Shown one piece after another: positions 1 to 10,700 of a DNA stretch of 64,000 nucleotides. Positions within the stretch are counted from its first letter, which is position 1; every line of letters starts with the position of its first letter. Location: NCBI GenBank assembly GCA_014529385.2, contig CM043969.1, positions 31,848,446 through 31,912,445 on the forward strand, in the 5' to 3' direction. Position numbers and translations under genes: made by a program. Source of the DNA: Adiantum capillus-veneris. Taxonomy: Eukaryota > Streptophyta > Polypodiopsida > Polypodiales > Pteridaceae. The notes beneath the pieces were generated by a model, which saw only the letters and a list, made by a program, of their open reading frames with translations, ran no database searches and had not been told where the DNA came from.

Positions 1-59
1 TCTTTTTTTTTTTCAAATTATGGTTTTCCTTATGTTATTTTGGACATTTTGCAGTGCTA
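1..59 (+). pseudogene. End of intron and exon start, transposase-like copy 1
   Basis: A long pyrimidine run followed by TTTTGCAG looks like an intron 3' end with its splice acceptor. The bases after it (TGCTAGGTTC) line up with the exon start of the paralogous gene on the minus strand at 46628, where TTTTGTAG precedes TGCTTGGCAC. The exon is broken after about ten bases by the LTR element that starts at 65 and resumes at 5464. Everything further 5' lies outside the window. Confidence 0.6.
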
Positions 60-64
60 GGTTC
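60..64 (+). repeat. Target site duplication GGTTC, left copy
   Basis: GGTTC lies immediately before the TG start of the left LTR. The same five bases follow the CA end of the right LTR at 5464-5468. This is the normal mark of Ty3/gypsy insertion and fixes the element limits at 65 and 5463. Confidence 0.85.
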
Positions 65-843
65 TGATGCATGGTTTTTAGGACCCCTTCTGAAGATGCA
101 ATAAAGGCACAGTCAGTTGTTGGGGAGATGAGGATACTCTAGTCCAAGGGATCTCGAAAGAGAAGAAAAATCTACTTCACAAGCACCAAAGAGTAAAAAG
201 TGCCATGGACAGAAGATACGTGGGAACGAGCTCTTATGCATGCCTACAACCTATATCTTACAGAATAGCCCATTCTAGGTGTGAATTTCTAGTGAAATTT
301 ACACGAGGGTGTTTGTGTGGACTCACAGCACAGCATACTCCGTTTTCACTTTTTTACCGACAGTAAATATTTTTTACCACAGTAAATATTTTTTACCTAC
401 ATGGTAAATATTTTTCACCTACATGGTAAATATTTTTCACCTACATGGTAAATACAAATTACTTTTTACCTACAGTAACTTTTTTTACCCATGGTAAATA
501 TTTTTTACTGCACCATAAGTATTTGGTAGGTAACAGTTCACTGTTACTAGAAGCAGTGATTGGGCATCAACAATGCAGTTACAGGAGGAGAAAAGGAGAA
601 AATCTTATGGTAAAGGTGAGTCAACAGGGATAAAGACTTTTGAGTTGAAAAGAGACATGCTGATTTTTTCAAAGAACACATGTCAAAAGAAGCCATGGTT
701 GAGGATTTTTTGAGAATTTGATATTCAGGAGGACCCAGCAGGCCCCCCCCTGACATGTGCGGAACCTCCAGTTTCAACAGCCACCTACCTGCTCTTAAAT
801 GCTGGTCAAGGCCTTATCCCCATGTGTCACAATCAGAAAAATC
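65..843 (+). repeat. Left LTR of gypsy element 1, 3' half deleted
   Basis: This matches 3951-4704 with about a dozen substitutions plus length change in a tandem array. Similarity stops exactly at 843/4704, after the shared string CAATCAGAAAAATC. The TATA box found in the full-length right LTR (4857-4863) is missing here, so this LTR should not be able to start a full transcript. Confidence 0.88.
363..455 (+). repeat. Short tandem repeat inside the LTR
   Basis: Units of about 22-23 bases built on TACATGGTAAATATTTTTCA are repeated. The left LTR carries extra units relative to the right LTR (about 4248-4315), which accounts for its greater length over the shared part. Copy number changed after, or during, the last transposition. 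Confidence 0.75.
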
Positions 844-2695
844 GGAAATGGCCTTTCTGGTATCGGGAAGGGATGATGAAGCTACTAAGTTAAGGGCCTT
901 TCCTTTGGTCTTAAGGGAAGGTGCAAAATTATGGTATCAAACTTTGGCACGTGAAGAAAGAAGAGACTGGGAGTCCTTAAAGATGGCCTTCATCGAAGAA
1001 TTTCGCCGCCATGAGCCTCCAGAGGAGATATGGAGACAGCTCTTAGAGCTACGCCAAACATCACCCAATGACTATAAAAGCTATGAAGGAAAGTTTTCCA
1101 ACCTGTGGGAGAAATGGTGTGCATCACTAGGTGAAGGAGAAAGGGCGCTAGAATGCCTAAAGAAGGACTGTTTCCTGGCAGGGCTTTACCCCATCCTTCG
1201 AGAAAAGGTAAAAGGTAAATTCCCAGATACCTTTGATAAAGCTATGACTTATGCAAGGGAGAAGGATAGGAAGTTAAAATTCCAAGCTCAACTCCAAGGG
1301 GGAATGGAGCCTCCACCGCTAGCTCAACCTACGGCAAGGGTAGTAGCAGGGGCAGGAGCAACAGGCCAAGAATCCTCTCAACAAGAATTACTTCAACAAA
1401 TCACCAATCAACTAGAGAGCCTGTCCATCAATCTGGTTCAAGGTGTAAGGGCTCCCCAGCCAGGAAATGAACGAAATAGACAAGAAGGACAAAGGCAAGC
1501 ACGTGAGTACATTTGCTACAACTGTGGAGAGGTAGGTCACGGCATGTATTATTGCCCCCATCCACGACGCTATCAAGGAAATGGTAATCAAAGACGGCCT
1601 CCTCGCCAGCAAGTCACTCCTCCTCGAGCTAGGCCACTAAATGGACAAAATGCACACGTAGCTCCACCAATCCAAATATTGAGACCCCCTCCTCCACCAC
1701 CACAAGCACCAGCAGAGATCCCTCCACTACCATCGGGAGGGGAGGACAGGGCTGTCTGTGTCATAAGTCTTGACAATGGTAAGGATAAAGGGAAAGAAAA
1801 AATGGAGGAAGCTGTTGCCATGCCAATAAAGAGAGTTAGGAGACAAAGAACTGATGAAATGGAAGCTTCAGAGCCGGATAAAGGGAATGAGGGTTCCTCC
1901 CAAGTGATAGGAGACAAGAAAAGGAAGAGTAGGTCAAGGAGGCACATAATAGTAGAAGACTTTCCACTTGGGGTAGGATCCATACCTTACGACCTGGTAG
2001 CAGATGTGAGTAAGCAAGGACCAAAGATTTCATGGCAGCAACTCCTCCACTTTTCCCCAAAGATGCGTAGAACCTGGTCTAAGATGGTCAGCACCAGGAG
2101 GGCTAAGGCAAAGTCAGTTGGGTCTATTAGTGCAAGAGGCATGAAGGATATCGTGTCAGTCATTGATGCATAGATTAAGAGTCAGCGAGTCTCCAATGTG
2201 TACGTAGATGGTGGAGCCGAGATTTGTGTTATGACAGAGAAATTAATGCACAGGTTGGGTTTGGAAGTAAACGAGTAAACTTCCTTACAAGCTAAGATGG
2301 CAAATAATGTAAGGGTGGCTTGTGTGGGAAAGGTTAATGGAATGAAGGTTTCAGCTTTTGGTGTGCCAATCTCAATTGATGCTTATGTGATCCCAACTAA
2401 GGGGGAGGGCTATCCGCTAATCCTTGGAAGACCTTGGCTTATGGCTATGAAAGCTAGGCAAGATTGGGAGACAGGTTCCCTTGAGTTGCGACCAAATCAT
2501 AAGGTAGGTGGCAAGCAACAAAAAATTGTGTATGACATGAAGCAGGGTAGACAACAAGACCTAGAGATGGAGACTTCTATGGATGAATGGAGCACAAGCA
2601 GCTGCTCTTCATCTGAGGATGAGTCATCTGAGGATGAGTCATCTGAGGATGAGTCATCTGAGGAGGATGCTAGCTCTTTGGAATCATGGGTATAA
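755..2695 (+). pseudogene. gag-protease region of gypsy element 1
   Basis: One frame runs from 755 to 2695 with in-frame stops at 2171 (TAG) and 2276 (TAA). The first ~30 codons read through LTR sequence, so this is a chimera and the true gag start is lost. Residues from about 30 show a retrotransposon gag domain (motif FPLVLREGAKLWYQTL). A zinc knuckle CYNCGEVGHGMYYC (spacing 2-4-4) lies near 1514-1555, then proline-rich and basic stretches. The protease starts near 2201 with VYVDGGAE, a DGA active-site form in place of the usual D-S/T-G, and continues to LILGRPWL near 2420-2445. The tail holds four acidic SSEDE-type repeats before the stop. Gag packages the element RNA and the protease matures it, but this copy is broken. 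Confidence 0.85.
2608..2670 (+). repeat. 15-bp in-frame tandem repeat, acidic Ser-Glu-Asp
   Basis: About four copies of TCATCTGAGGATGAG encode repeated Ser-Ser-Glu-Asp-Glu between protease and pol. Gypsy element 2 has a similar acidic Ser/Asp/Glu linker at the matching place (about 32850-32960), so the linker is a family trait. The exact tandem form looks recent. Confidence 0.8.
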
Positions 2696-3468
2696 TACTG
2701 CGAAACCCAGAAGGAGAAGGTGGTCAAGACTCTCTAAACAAGGAAGAAGCCACAGGCTTAGAGGAGATGCTAGCTAAGGACCTACTAGAAGAAGAGAGAG
2801 AACCCTATTTGCAGGTACTAAAGAAGCATGCTGGCCTTTTTATAACTGATTACGAGCACATTAAAGGAGTGACGGTAACCCAACACCATATCCAAACAAA
2901 GGAAGGTGCCGTCAACCTTGTTGGTGATGAGGTATTTGCACAGGTTGAAGCTCTAGTAGGTCATGTTTCTGAGTATAAAGAGATGGTTGTGGAGACGTTT
3001 ACAGAGGGTTTGGATACAGGTTTGAAAAGTGATCAGGTTTGCTTGGCTATGCAGCAAGTGGAGGCAAATGGCAGGGTCTTGCTATGTTATGTGATGCTAT
3101 GGATACATGTGTTATTGGAGGTTGCTTTACATATATTTTTGTGTCAATGGCGAGGTTTTTTTGAAGTGGACTATACCATGGAGGGTTCTGTAGCAGATGG
3201 TAGGATAGCTGCTTATGATTCAGGTTTCTCAAGTGATGGCAAGTATGCTTATAGTGGACACGAAGGATTATGGATGCAGGGTGACGAAGCTCAGTGCTAT
3301 AAAGAGCTGGAAGGGTGGCCTGTCTATTGGCCTACAAGTGCAAAGGAAGGCTTGGATATACATGTTTTACACGTTGATGGCAATGAGCAATGCTTTACTT
3401 TTGATCCAGGTGGATTCTACACCATGCGTGGGGGAGCTTTGAGCTTTCCATTTGACCCTGGAGGGTGA
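2686..3468 (+). CDS. pol N-terminal remnant fused to an unrecognised tail
   Basis: ATG at 2686 overlaps the last codons of the gag-protease frame in a shifted frame, as is common for gag/pol. The first ~80 residues (to about 2925) match the segment that precedes reverse transcriptase in gypsy element 2 (LFITDYEHIKG here, FFTTSYEEIRG there). Similarity then ends and none of the reverse transcriptase motifs follow. The remaining ~180 residues stay open with no family I can name. They include a hydrophobic stretch near residue 130-150 and a repeated FDPGG at the end. Either captured coding sequence or chance read-through could explain the tail. Confidence 0.5.
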   Translation: MGIILRNPEGEGGQDSLNKEEATGLEEMLAKDLLEEEREPYLQVLKKHAGLFITDYEHIKGVTVTQHHIQTKEGAVNLVGDEVFAQVEALVGHVSEYKEMVVETFTEGLDTGLKSDQVCLAMQQVEANGRVLLCYVMLWIHVLLEVALHIFLCQWRGFFEVDYTMEGSVADGRIAAYDSGFSSDGKYAYSGHEGLWMQGDEAQCYKELEGWPVYWPTSAKEGLDIHVLHVDGNEQCFTFDPGGFYTMRGGALSFPFDPGG

Positions 3469-3950
3469 TGCAGTAGCAGATGCTTTTTTCTCTATCTCTA
3501 TCCTATCTATATAGCCACTATACTATCATTTTTCTTATACAGTCTATAGCTCTATGTTATATAATTCTCTCTATACAGTCATCTTTTACCTAAATAATAC
3601 TATGGTTGAGCATGAATGCTCAACGAGGGGTTGGGCAAAAAAAAAAAAAAAGAGAAGACAAAAAAAAAGGAAAAAAAGAGAAGAAAAAAAGAAAAAAGAG
3701 AATGCTACCAGTGAAAGCGGATATTGACAATGGATGGGGTATGGATTTCAAGGGTCTAGGAGACCAGTTGTTAGTCATGGATGGATACAATTATTCATCA
3801 GAAAGGACTAAACAGGGTGCATCAGCCAAGAAAGCAGTAACATGGCAAATTCAATTGGTACCAGGTGGGTAAGTATTCAAGAGAACCCTATTGTAGCACA
3901 ACCTACAGCTAGAGGCATCAAATACCTCTAGCTCAAGGGGGAGGGCTATA
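3469..3950 (+). other. Non-coding 3' part of gypsy element 1 with polypurine tract
   Basis: Mostly AT-rich, with an A/G-rich stretch at 3638-3705 that translates as a lysine-rich string and is unlikely to be coding. A hairpin (AGCTAGAGG / CCTCTAGCT, 3907-3915 with 3925-3933) sits just before the polypurine tract AAGGGGGAGGG (3935-3945), which abuts the right LTR. The tract primes plus-strand DNA synthesis. Confidence 0.7.
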
Positions 3951-5463
3951 TGATGCATGGTTTTTAGGACCCCTTCTGAAGATGCAATAAAGGCACAGTC
4001 AATTGTTGGGGAGATGAGGATACTCTAGTCCAAGGGAACTCGAAAGAGAAGAAAAATCTACTTCACAAGCACCAAAGAGTAAAAAGTGCCATGGACAGAA
4101 GATACATGGGAACGAGCTCTTATGCATGCCTACAACCTATATCTTACAGAATAGCCCATTCTAGGTGTGAATTTCTAGTGAAATTTACACGAGGATGTTC
4201 GTGTGGACTCACAGCACAACATACTCCGTTTTCACTTTTTTACCGATAGTAAATATTTTTTACCACAGTAAATATTTTTTACCTACAGTAAATATTTTTC
4301 ACCTACATGGTAAATACAAATCACTTTTTACCTACAGTAACTTTTTTACCCATGGTAAATATTTTTTACTGCACCATAAGTATTTGGTAGGTAACAGTTC
4401 ACTGTTACTAGAAGCAGTGATTGGGCATCAACAATGCAGTTACAGGAGGAGAAAAGGAGAAAATCTTATGGTAAAGGTGAGTCAACAGGGATAAAGACTT
4501 TTGAGTTGAAAAGAGACATGCTGATTTTTTCAAAGAACACATGTCAAAAGAAGCCATGGTTGAGGATTTTTTGAGAATTTGATATTCAGGAGGACCCAGC
4601 AGGCCCCCCCCTGACATGTGCAGAACCTCCAGTTTCAACAGCCACCTACCTGCTCTTAAATGCTGGTCAAGGCCTTATCCCCATGTGTCACAATCAGAAA
4701 AATCAGCATTTACCCTCCCCTCTCACATCACTCTAGAGAATATCTTGATGGTGACATATCAGGTGACCTCAATCTGTTGACCACCCTAAGCAAAAAGTAA
4801 CCCCAATCAGCGGATTTAAGCATGTTTATCCCTAATCCTAAACCCTCTCAGAAACCTATATAAGGAGGCCGTCTCTCACTCAAAAAAAAACACTTCACCC
4901 CCTTCACCAAGCAATGAAGCTATGACGACATTGCTCACAACGAGGAGCTATGGATGGAGCTCTACTCTCTCTCCCTCTCTCTCTCTCCCTCTAGTACGCT
5001 ACATTAATAGCCCTAAAACCTAAATAAGGAGTCTTCTCTCATGCTCCATGGCCACCCTCCTCGCCATCATTCTCTAAGGTATTGATGTGTTGCTAGTAGG
5101 ATCATACCTACTTGCTGGGTTGATTGTTTTTGACAAGGGATTATGCCATCCTTGGCTTGCTTCTCTATATCCTTGTTATGTATGATCAGATGCCGTTGTA
5201 TTGTTAAGCTGATGTCTTGTGTATATATATGCTACATAAGGTCCCTAAGCTTCGTTTCTATGTGTTTTGCCATATGTTTTAATGCCATCATAATGCCAGA
5301 AGTCTCACTTGCCTATGTGCACTATGTCTGAGGTCCCTAAACCTCTTAATTTAGGGTGGTGCCCCCTTTGTTTTGTTCTTTGCTTGTTTGCATGAGGCGT
5401 GGTTTGTGGAGTGTGCACGAGTACTGAGGCCACCCGATTGCACTGCTCTTTTTCCCGCTATCA
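3951..5463 (+). repeat. Right LTR of gypsy element 1, full length
   Basis: The repeat starts TGATGCATGG directly after the polypurine tract and ends CCCGCTATCA before GGTTC. At 1513 bases it is the only complete LTR of the element. It carries a TATA box and a CT-rich tract (about 4962-4993) downstream of it. Confidence 0.85.
4857..4863 (+). promoter_or_regulatory. TATA box of the right LTR
   Basis: TATATAA within CCTATATAAGG is followed about 25-30 bases later by a C/T/A-rich likely start region. The position in mid-LTR fits an LTR promoter. From here transcription would run out into the flanking transposase-like pseudogene on the same strand. Confidence 0.6.
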
Positions 5464-6536
5464 GGTTCAAAGTTGGTATTTGTGCTCAAGCTAGATGAGT
5501 GTCAAATTGTGAAGAAACGAAGATTAGAAAGAATAAGTATTACTCTCATGAACGAGACATTATTTCATACAAAACGTACAGCTATGAATGAGGATTGTGC
5601 ACCATCTTTCAGTGTGCAGTTGGAGAAAGAAATTTTCTAGCTTGGTGCTATTGAGGTTTCCAAGGAGACCCATGGAGTGCTTGCTTGGATTTTTGAACAC
5701 ATTCCATGGATAACATATGTTATTAAGGCACAGCTAGCTGGGAAATTCTCCAAGTAGATGCCATAGGGGGGTTTGAAGTTGACTAGAACTTAGGGTGCAA
5801 ACAAGGGACAAGAGCTCTGTATCCTTGTCCATTTTGCATTAAGGGCTAAAATGGGAATGCATGCAAGATCGCAATGGTCAACGAAATAGAGGAAGATGAC
5901 AATTCACAAATCACACGTGTGTGAGAGCATTCGGTTCTACGATGTCCTATGATGGAGGAGCCCAATCGTGCCACAAAAGACAGTGAATGGAACCCCATAA
6001 TTAACTTTCCTCTAAAAAATGTGCATCTTTGTACACTTCATGCTTTCATGTGTATCTTTGATCGTTTATTAAAGCTTCATATTTATTATGCCTTTACAAT
6101 GAAGCCTGCAGAGAGGTCACTTGACGCTATCTCAAAAGTGGAAGGGCTATTAAATTCAATAGTTTGTCATGGGACCAACACTTCCATTGTTGCACAGAAG
6201 AACAATGCAAGCACTCAGGAAGTGGCCCAACCAGTGTCCATGAGTGGACTAAAGGCAAGGAATTTTTTGAAGAGGGTTTGGTCAAAGGAAAGGGGTGCTG
6301 CTATTGCCGAAACATCAACATCTGAAGGTGGATGGGAGTTGTGGAAGGATCTCTACAAGTATACAATGGACACTGGTAGCAATGCAAGTGTTTTGATTAG
6401 CCGACAACATGTTTGGGTGGTATTCGACAAAATGATGAAGATACTACGACTTGCAAGCAAATTCCCACTGCAAGTGGATTCTAGGCAAGAGCAATTCCAT
6501 GCAAATGCAATTCTTGCTCACCTTGGAATTTCTTAA
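5464..6536 (+). pseudogene. Transposase-like repeat gene, copy 1 (broken)
   Basis: The broken exon resumes after the LTR element. It matches the minus-strand gene at 44964-47560 over its length: FVLKLDECQIVK near 5482-5517, LGAIEV..KET near 5641, a frameshifted KQG..CPFC cysteine motif near 5798-5850, then NPI..FPL..VHLCTLHAF and IFDRLLKLH from about 5992. Stops (TAG at 5638, another near 5755) and frameshifts break it. The last open part is 5949-6536 (195 residues). After MMKILRLASK the two copies diverge and the C-terminal block of copy 2 is missing. I cannot name the family. A cysteine pair and a conserved Cys-His block in a multicopy gene suggest a DNA-transposon protein. Confidence 0.65.
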
Positions 6537-7007
6537 ATTATCCAAGGTACCGCCTGGCAAGTTTTCCCCTCCAGTTGCTGCGAGCGGTGATAAATAGTCG
6601 GCCATGCCGAGCATGTTTGCAACAGTCAACAACCCTTGCCGATCTCCGTGAGTGTCGATGAGTTTTGCCTTTGCATCCATTGTTAACGTGCGACAAGCAT
6701 GTACTATTCAGGGATTGTGTACTCAAGCCGTGCTTGATTTTGATCCTCATAAATTCCTTACCGACTTGACTAGCGGGTTGCATAATGACCTGTGTGATTG
6801 ATTGTTGGCGATCCTTGAGAGGCCTTGCATGCAACCATAATCCCCTGGCCTCGCCTTTGTTGTGATTCATAGCCTTTCTGATGGACAAGGCGACAAGCCC
6901 TGGGATTCCATTGCCTCGACTGTAAGGAACGTCCATGGTGCATATCGCATATGCTATCTTTCCATGTGATAGTCACTATCCCGCATGTCCGGGTTGTGTT
7001 TTCCATT
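6537..7007. other. No supported gene
   Basis: Both strands are partly open (minus 6936-6538, 132 codons from ATG), but nothing is recognisable and no paralogue is present in the window. The stretch is more GC-rich than its neighbours, so a decayed exon cannot be excluded. Confidence 0.4.
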
Positions 7008-7185
7008 GGCATCCTTGGTCACGGGATGTAGCCGCTCGCTCCTCCTTTTGGACTTCACAAGTTCCCTCCATGGGTGGGCCCCTAGGGTTGCCCAAGGGCA
7101 TCCTTGGTCACGGGATGTAGCCGCTCGCTCCTCCTTTTGGACTTCACAAGTTCCCTCCATGGGTGGGCCCCTAGGGTTGCCCCTT
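7008..7185 (+). repeat. 89-bp tandem duplication
   Basis: Two nearly identical units start GGCATCCTTGGTCACGGGAT at 7008 and 7097. Their near identity implies a recent duplication. No function is evident. Confidence 0.85.
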
Positions 7186-7605
7186 GGGCAACCTTGGGCG
7201 CCCAAATAAACTGAGCTGTGAAAAAAAAACATGTCTGCATAAGGATATGGCGGGTTGCTGACCTACGCAAGCAAAGAAGGGGGCACATAGACCGCTGATG
7301 TAGCCTTGGCACAGGTCTACAGGATTGAAAAGTGAGCTACAGGCCCTTGCGCTCCCAACGGGCCTACTGGCATGCGATTTGATGCTGGATGAGCATCGCC
7401 TCTATGCATGAGTTGGCGGGGTTTCCTGCGCGTCGACGGGTGTAGAGCATGGAGATCGAGAGTGAGGAAAAAAAAACATGCATGAAACTCCATGCCTTGC
7501 TTTGCTTCTCCCTTCTGCCATGGCTTTGCATGCTGCCACAGCCAGGCTCCCCCCATCTCCTTGCTCAAGGAGAAAGCGTGAGAGAACTCCATGATTTTTT
7601 GAGAA

Positions 7606-7687
<82 letters not shown>
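7606..7687 (+). repeat. GATA/GA microsatellite
   Basis: Several GATA units pass into about 30 GA units. The low-complexity open frames across it on the minus strand are artefacts. Confidence 0.95.
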
Positions 7688-7688
<1 letters not shown>

Positions 7689-8460
7689 TCTTTCCTACAG
7701 GGAGAGAGAGATCCATGCCTTCTCAAAGGCCGATGATTCCAATGAGATTCGAGCATTGCCAGATCGCATTAGGAAAAATATGAACCCTCTAGGGGGCCTT
7801 TGGGATTAAGGTTAATTAGAGGCCAGCCAATGAGAAGAGGGTGGTGGACACACTCTATGCCCTCAAAATTGTAGGGGGACAAAATAGTCTTACACTTCTT
7901 AATGGGCTTTTACCTAGTGAGAAAGGGGGGGGGGAGTGGGCCATATGGAACCTCCAACTTCCCTCCTTTTCGATCCGGTTTTAAAAAAATCCCAAAATTT
8001 TGAAATTTTTCAAAATTTTCAAAACTCAAATCTTATTTTCTTAAAACCCCCCTAAATCTATTTTATGGTCAAAAAAGCATTTTTTGACCTTAAAAAGTCA
8101 AAAAAAAACTTTTGAAAAATCTTTTGTTACTATTCAGAACCCTCCCAAAAGTAGTCCTTAGGCAAAAAGTGATTTTCTCTCTCTAGAACCCCTTTTCCAA
8201 CCCCTCCTTGGTTGCAACCATCACACTCATCCTCTACTCCAACCCTCTCTCTCTACACCATCTCCATTGCTACAGCAAGGAAGCTCCTCTCTTCTCCTGT
8301 ACTACCTTCCATTGCCACACCAAGCAAGGGCTATTCACCTTCTCCTCCCATTGCCATACCAAGCAAGGGTTAACCACCTTCTCCTATCACTTTATCCCAC
8401 CTACATTGTAGCAACAAGCAAGGTCCTGCTCCTCGTCCTCCTAATTTTCTTTGTTCAACC
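7688..8460. other. No gene; AT-rich then CT-rich leader-like sequence
   Basis: 7970-8130 is strongly A/T-rich with runs of CAAAATTTT type. 8175-8460 is pyrimidine-rich with a short repeated phrase (CATTGCCACACCAAGCAAGG, about 8312 and again near 8351). The latter looks like a plant 5' untranslated region ahead of the ATG at 8461. Confidence 0.4.
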
Positions 8461-8781
8461 ATGGCCAGCTCTGCTTCGCAAAGGCGACCAAAGGATGAAG
8501 TAGCACTTGCATTCCAAAACACTATAGGTATAGATGATGAGTGGGTGCCACAAGAGTTTACCAAAGGTGCTTGGGTATACATGCAACCATCTGCTATTGG
8601 CCCTCATTGTGTGTGGAATCGTGCAAACTTGGATCATCAATGGAAAGGAAAGCTCCTTGGCTTCAAGAACCGCAAAGACAAGGGGACCATAGCCATTGTG
8701 CAACATGTTTTCTCAATGTCAAGCATGCACTTGCAACAACCACCTCCATTTCCAACACATTGTAAGGACGGGGCTCTCTAA
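8461..8781 (+). CDS. Unrecognised small ORF, possible first exon
   Basis: ATG in good context (CAACCATGGCC) follows a pyrimidine-rich leader and opens a 106-residue frame. It begins MASSASQRRPKDEVALAF and has a Trp-containing block (DDEWVP, GAWVYMQ, HQWKGKLLGFKNRKDKG) loosely like the start of a BED-finger transposase, but the cysteines and histidines of a BED finger are not clearly there. A potential splice donor ATT/GTAAGG sits near 8760, so the true exon may end there. No partner exon was found downstream. Function unknown. Confidence 0.3.
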   Translation: MASSASQRRPKDEVALAFQNTIGIDDEWVPQEFTKGAWVYMQPSAIGPHCVWNRANLDHQWKGKLLGFKNRKDKGTIAIVQHVFSMSSMHLQQPPPFPTHCKDGAL

Positions 8782-9077
8782 TCAACGAGCAAAGAAAACC
8801 AAGCAAAGCCAATTTCCGAGCACATATGAGAAACACCCTTGATAAATTGATGTGAGTGCAAGGTATATTGAAGCAAATACTCATATCATTTTAAATTTGA
8901 CCAGATTCTCAACACAAATGGGTCATACATCTAAAATTATCAGAAAGTAGCCCTCTTGAGATAGGAAACACTCTTAATGTACGGAAGAGAATAGGAAAGA
9001 GAATAATGTAGACATAGAGAGGGATGACATGTAGAAAAAGAGAGAGAGATCACTAGGGTAAGGAATAAATGTTGAGA

Positions 9078-9121
<44 letters not shown>

Positions 9122-10500
9122 GGGGGGGGGGGGGGGTGTGTATGTGTGTGCATGCACGTGTGCACGTGCATTTGAGTGAAAAATAGATAGAGGAGATAGA
9201 TATTTGTATGCTTCCATGTAGATGACCGATAGATATAGGATCATTTGGGACCATATGGAGACCACAGATCTAGTAGACCCACACCCCCACAACCATAGCC
9301 TATTGGAGTTGTTTGAAAATTATACTAATTTCATATATGGGGTATCATAGCATACGGTTTTAGTTATATATAGGCTAGCTCGTGGAAAAGCAGCCTGAGC
9401 TAGTTGCCAATCAACTACAACCAGAGTCAACTACAATCGGTTAGTAGTAGTTGACCAAAAAGGTCAACATGCATTCTACTCATGTGTCATGAACTTCTGA
9501 CCTCGGCAATGAGGGGCGCATCCGTACCCCCATGCTGTGTGCATTGGCTTATGTAATTAGTGTACCTTGTTAATCACATTGCTAAGCTACATGTTGCGTA
9601 CCTAAAAAGTGAGGTGGCATTCTCCGTCTATCACCTCCACATACATGTCGCCATAGCATAGAGCTCGTTTCATAGTGATTTCAATTAGTAGATACAAGCA
9701 TCGTTATCCATCACTTGAGGCCAAGCGGGGCCATCAAGCTACCAATCCTACTGAATCTAGAGATCCTTGTGCAAGGTAGAGATACTCACCCTAGGAGTTG
9801 GCCACGTATGCTATGTTGTCACATAGATTTTTTCACAAGACGGACAGGGTATGTCTTTCATGTAGAGTGTCCCGTTGAGGACAGGGCTGGTGGCTTCCTC
9901 TATGAGAGCATCACCTTCATGGGATCCCTCTCTTGGAATCTCTCTGATACCTTCACCATAGCCACACCATGCAAGCGATGCCATCTTTTACCACATTTTA
10001 GTATAAATGCAAACCATGGTTCAAGGCTTAAAAATTTGATTCGATGAACACAAACAAAGAGGGAAATGGAAAAATTCCGAGCGCTCAACAAGTTTTGAAC
10101 TGTGTGAAAGACAGGGAGCTACCTTGGCTTTGAGAGCTTCCACCATGTCATTAATGTAGCTCGGGTCGGTGGTGCCATCCCTGTAAGCGTGAATTTGAAT
10201 CTCATACAATGTTTACAATGAAGGGGTCTAATGGACGTTGGAACACCTCAACTACGAAACCCGAGAAGCTGGCTGTGGCAAACTTCCTGAAGCCCACCCT
10301 GGTGGATAAGAGTTGCCGAAGCGTTTGTATGTTCATGCTAGCATTGATTGTGTATGTAACTAGGCCTACTAGCAACTTAAACAGATGCAAGTGTTGCAGG
10401 CATCTACTTGACCGATGCATTGGAATAATAATGACAAGTTTGTGAAGCAAACGCAAGGCATGTGAGAGGCACATGCGTGTGTGGAAGCAATTCCAGTGCC
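8782..10500. other. No supported gene
   Basis: Apart from the microsatellite at 9082-9152 the stretch holds only short open frames. A small inverted repeat (GTCAACTAC / GTAGTTGAC) lies near 9430-9462. Nothing protein-like is recognised. Confidence 0.5.
9082..9152 (+). repeat. GA, poly-G, TG compound microsatellite
   Basis: About 14 GA units are followed by about 26 G residues and then TG-rich sequence. The GA-then-G order is the same as in the satellite units at 17400-19330. Confidence 0.95.
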
Positions 10501-10700
10501 CCTCCAACCGCCACGTGTTGCCACATGAACCTTGTGTGAGCTGTCGGAACCAGTCCGTGTCGGCGCGGACTGGTTCCAGCAGTGTTCCCTTAAGTCGACA
10601 CGTTTAGCTTGCCGCCACGTGCTGCCTCTGCCTGAACCTTCTGCAAGCTGTCGAAACCATTCCGCGCCGGCGCAGAATGGTTCCAACACTGTTCGCAAGC
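10500..10700 (+). repeat. Tandem pair of GC-rich palindromes
   Basis: Two units about 106 bases apart each contain GAACCTT..AAGCTGTCG-type sequence leading into a palindrome. The first is GGAACCAGTCCG, 8-base loop, CGGACTGGTTCC (10546-10577), a perfect 12-base stem. The second (10653-10684) has outer arms with one mismatch in ten around a central GCGCCGGCGC core. A related palindrome occurs at 49760-49796. Confidence 0.8.

Larger units (their letters stand above)
65..5463 (+). mobile_element. Ty3/gypsy element, decayed and non-autonomous
   Basis: The element runs from a TG-starting left LTR to a CA-ending right LTR and is flanked by GGTTC. Inside are gag with a CCHC knuckle, an aspartic protease region and only the first part of pol. 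Reverse transcriptase catalytic motifs, RNase H and integrase are absent. The left LTR matches the right one only over its first 779 bases and then runs straight into the middle of gag. The rest of the left LTR, the primer site, the leader and the gag N-terminus are therefore deleted. Because reverse transcription normally restores both LTRs, the deletion probably happened after insertion. The protein parts resemble those of the gypsy element at 28275-37003. Confidence 0.88.

Noticed and set aside
1588-1983. Antisense 131-codon frame.
   Set aside because: It lies opposite the gag region and mirrors its codon composition.
3606-3872. Lysine-rich 88-codon frame.
   Set aside because: It is an A/G-rich tract inside the non-coding 3' part of gypsy element 1, with no matching protein pattern.
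5470-5490. A primer-site-like string (TTGGTATTTGTGCTCAAG) directly after the right LTR of gypsy element 1, which would make that LTR a 5' LTR of a second element.
   Set aside because: The GGTTC duplication ends the element at 5463, and the string aligns with exon sequence of the paralogous gene near 46610, so it is host sequence.
6538-6936. A 132-codon minus-strand frame with ATG.
   Set aside because: No recognisable motif, no paralogue, and several overlapping frames of equal quality.
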